A stretch of DNA of 7,213 nucleotides from Variovorax sp. GTDB taxonomy: Bacteria > Pseudomonadota > Gammaproteobacteria > Burkholderiales > Burkholderiaceae_C. Numbering within the stretch: position 1 is the stretch's first letter; each line of letters begins with the position of its first letter. Below, in pieces: positions 5,440 to 7,213 of the stretch. The position numbers were made by a program, and so were the translations under genes. The DNA lies in the NCBI GenBank assembly GCA_028292835.1, contig JAQGLP010000272.1, forward strand, positions 1 to 7,213, written 5' to 3'. The notes under the pieces are model-generated. The model ran no database searches. It was not told the DNA's origin and was given only the letters and a program-made list of their open reading frames with translations.

Positions 5440-7155
5440 GTGAGCCTGACTCAGGCGGCGGCGCGGCACCAGCAAAAGGTCGAGGAGCTCTGCGCGGCCT
5501 CGATCCGGGCGCTGAGCGGCGAAGTCGACCTGCACTTTCGCGGCGGCCGCCTGTACCGCGGCCGTCGCGCGCTGGCGCTGTTCGCGCTGCACCTCCACCC
5601 CTCGCCGGAGCACGACGACTTCGGCTCCTTTCGCGGCGCGTCGGACGGCATGGCGCTGCGGCTCACGCGGTCCGACGCCGGGCTGCACCAAAGCCTCTGT
5701 CCCGCCGAGCCGCTCGCGCGCCTGCTGTTCGAGCTTCTGGAGCAGATCCGCGTGGAGGCCCTGGTGCCCGCGGACATGCCCGGCCTCGTGCGCAACCTGC
5801 ACCATCGCCACGCGCAGTGGTCGCTGGCCTTTCACCACAGCGGCCTGACCGAAACCGCCAAGGGGCTCCTGCTCTACACGGTGGTGCAGGTCTGCCGTGC
5901 GCGCGTGACGGCGCGGCCGGTGGAGGAGGCCACCGAAGGCCTGATCGAAGCCACGCGCATGGCCCTGGCGCCGGTGCTGGGCCACGACGTGGCCGGCCTG
6001 CGCCGCCAGCACGCCGATCAGGCGGCCTATGCGCGGCATGCGCTGGCGATCGCGCACGCGGTGGCGCCAATGATCCATGAAGCCGGCGGAGCCGGAGACG
6101 ATCGGAACGAACCCTCCGACGAGGAAGGCGACGATCGCAAGCTCTTCAGTCTCTGGATGGACTTCGAAGGCGACGGCGACGATGCCGCCGCGGCCGCAAG
6201 CTCGGGCAACAGCCGCGTGCTCGAAGAAGCCGACGGCGGCTACCGCATCTTCACCACCGCCTACGACCAGGAAGTCAGGGCCGTGACGCTGGTGCGCGCC
6301 GCCTTGCTGCGGGAATACCGCGACCGCCTCGACCGCCGCATCGCGGGCCAGGGCCTCAACATTGCGTGGCTTGCACGCGAGCTCAAGGCCCTGCTGGCCG
6401 TGCCCGCGCGCAACGGATGGGACGGCTCGCGGGAAGAGGGGGTGATCGACGGACGGCGGCTTTCGCAACTGATCGCTTCGCCAACCGAGCGGCGCCTGTT
6501 CCGCATCGAACGCCAGGAGCCGGTGGCCGACTGCGTGGTGGGCTTCCTGATCGATTGCTCGGGCTCGATGAAGGAGCACATCGAATCGGTCGCCATGCTG
6601 GTCGACGTGTTCGTGCGCGCGCTCGAGCAGGCCGGCGTTGCGAGCGAGGTGCTCGGCTTCACCACCGGCGCCTGGAATGGCGGACGGGCGCTGCGCGACT
6701 GGCAGCGCGCCGGCCGGCCCCGCCACCCGGGCCGGCTCAACGAGGTCTGCCACAGGGTCTTCAAGGACGCCGACACGCCATGGCGCCGCGCGCGGCCCGG
6801 CATCGCTGCGCTGCTGAAGTCCGACCTGTTTCGCGAAGGCATCGACGGCGAGGCGGTGGACTGGGCCTGCGCGCGGCTGGAAGGCTGCGGCGAAGGGCGG
6901 CGCCTGCTGATCGTGGTGTCCGACGGCTCGCCGATGGACAGCGCGACCCAGCTCGCCAATGACGCGCACTACCTGGACCACCACCTGCGCGACGTCGTCG
7001 CTCGCCGCGAGCAGGACGGCGGGGTGGAAATCTACGGCGTGGGCGTCGGGCTGGACCTCAGCCCTTACTACCGCCGCAGCCAGGTCGTCGATCTCTCGGC
7101 CTCGGTGCGCAACGAGGTGTTCCGCGAGATCGTCGCGATGATTGCGCGCGAGTAA
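5440..7155 (+). CDS. cobT: Aerobic cobaltochelatase subunit CobT (VWA domain)
   Basis: CobT pairs with the CobS ATPase to form the chaperone-like ring that activates CobN for cobalt insertion. The 571-residue product has an N-terminal alpha-helical region (about 1-215), an acidic linker rich in Asp/Glu (about 219-248) and a C-terminal von Willebrand factor A domain (about 362-571). The metal-ion-dependent adhesion site (MIDAS) is complete by eye: DCSGS (372-376), Thr in GFTTG (406-410) and SDG (494-496, D495). GFTTGAWNGG, PGRLNEV, DTPWRRAR (445-452) and IDGEAVDWA (468-476) match the CobT-specific pattern. It is somewhat shorter than the P. denitrificans protein (about 630), apparently because of the shorter acidic linker. 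The start is GTG at 5440, 4 nt after cobS. The partner gene cobN is not seen. A generic MoxR/VWA pair is unlikely given the CobT-specific segments. Confidence 0.94.
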   Translation: MSLTQAAARHQQKVEELCAASIRALSGEVDLHFRGGRLYRGRRALALFALHLHPSPEHDDFGSFRGASDGMALRLTRSDAGLHQSLCPAEPLARLLFELLEQIRVEALVPADMPGLVRNLHHRHAQWSLAFHHSGLTETAKGLLLYTVVQVCRARVTARPVEEATEGLIEATRMALAPVLGHDVAGLRRQHADQAAYARHALAIAHAVAPMIHEAGGAGDDRNEPSDEEGDDRKLFSLWMDFEGDGDDAAAAASSGNSRVLEEADGGYRIFTTAYDQEVRAVTLVRAALLREYRDRLDRRIAGQGLNIAWLARELKALLAVPARNGWDGSREEGVIDGRRLSQLIASPTERRLFRIERQEPVADCVVGFLIDCSGSMKEHIESVAMLVDVFVRALEQAGVASEVLGFTTGAWNGGRALRDWQRAGRPRHPGRLNEVCHRVFKDADTPWRRARPGIAALLKSDLFREGIDGEAVDWACARLEGCGEGRRLLIVVSDGSPMDSATQLANDAHYLDHHLRDVVARREQDGGVEIYGVGVGLDLSPYYRRSQVVDLSASVRNEVFREIVAMIARE

Positions 7156-7213
7156 AGGGCAAACCTCCAGGAAATGGCAGCCTCTGCAAACCTCGCTTCA
7201 CTGTGCGACGGTC
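7156..7213. other. Region downstream of cobT with a 9-nt direct repeat
   Basis: No gene or clear terminator is visible in these last 58 nt. GCAAACCTC occurs twice (7159-7167 and 7186-7194, 27 nt apart). The meaning is unknown and chance is possible; the window ends too soon to tell whether another cob gene follows. Confidence 0.3.

Noticed and set aside
5329..6984. 551-codon open frame on the minus strand opposite cobT
   Set aside because: It mirrors cobT codon bias, shows no family features, and has no separate promoter or convincing start; cobT with an intact MIDAS is the real gene.
4455..7155. CobS/CobT as a MoxR-VWA pair of unknown or defence function
   Set aside because: Both proteins match cobaltochelatase subunits along their length, including CobS- and CobT-specific segments, so a new role is not needed to explain them.

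Overview
The window is high-GC, densely coded DNA that looks like the chromosome of an aerobic proteobacterium. A betaproteobacterium of the Burkholderiales/Comamonadaceae type is my inference from protein similarity by eye and base composition; no marker gene is present to prove it. There are no mobile elements, RNA genes, CRISPR arrays or broken genes.

Left part (1-4297, all on the minus strand, so read right to left): a taurine dissimilation cluster. The order of transcription is tauX (NTF2-like small subunit of taurine dehydrogenase), tauY (FAD-dependent large subunit), a GabP-like amino acid permease, and xsc (thiamine-diphosphate-dependent sulfoacetaldehyde acetyltransferase, cut by the left edge). 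Together they describe a route in which taurine enters through the permease, TauXY oxidatively deaminates it to sulfoacetaldehyde plus ammonium, and Xsc uses phosphate to split sulfoacetaldehyde into acetyl phosphate and sulfite. A phosphate acetyltransferase gene (pta) is the expected next gene beyond base 1, but it cannot be seen. The tauX-tauY junction is tight (15 nt). The two later gaps (131 and 166 nt) are long enough for extra regulatory signals; the first carries a perfect stem-loop right behind the tauY stop.

Middle (4298-4454): a 157-nt divergent intergenic region with a perfect 7-bp dyad (4403-4418) just upstream of a possible -10 box for the rightward genes. No cobalamin riboswitch is recognisable.

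Right part (4455-7155, plus strand): cobS and cobT, the AAA+ ATPase and VWA-domain subunits of the aerobic (ATP-dependent) cobaltochelatase that inserts cobalt during cobalamin synthesis. They are 4 nt apart and clearly co-translated. The large subunit gene cobN is not in the window. The final 58 nt hold no gene.

The system is a recognisable variant of known pathways rather than a wholly new one. The points of interest are the GabP-like permease in the place where ABC or TRAP taurine importers are usually found, the absence of a linked tauR at the divergent position (cobS sits there instead), and the operator-like dyad between the two units.
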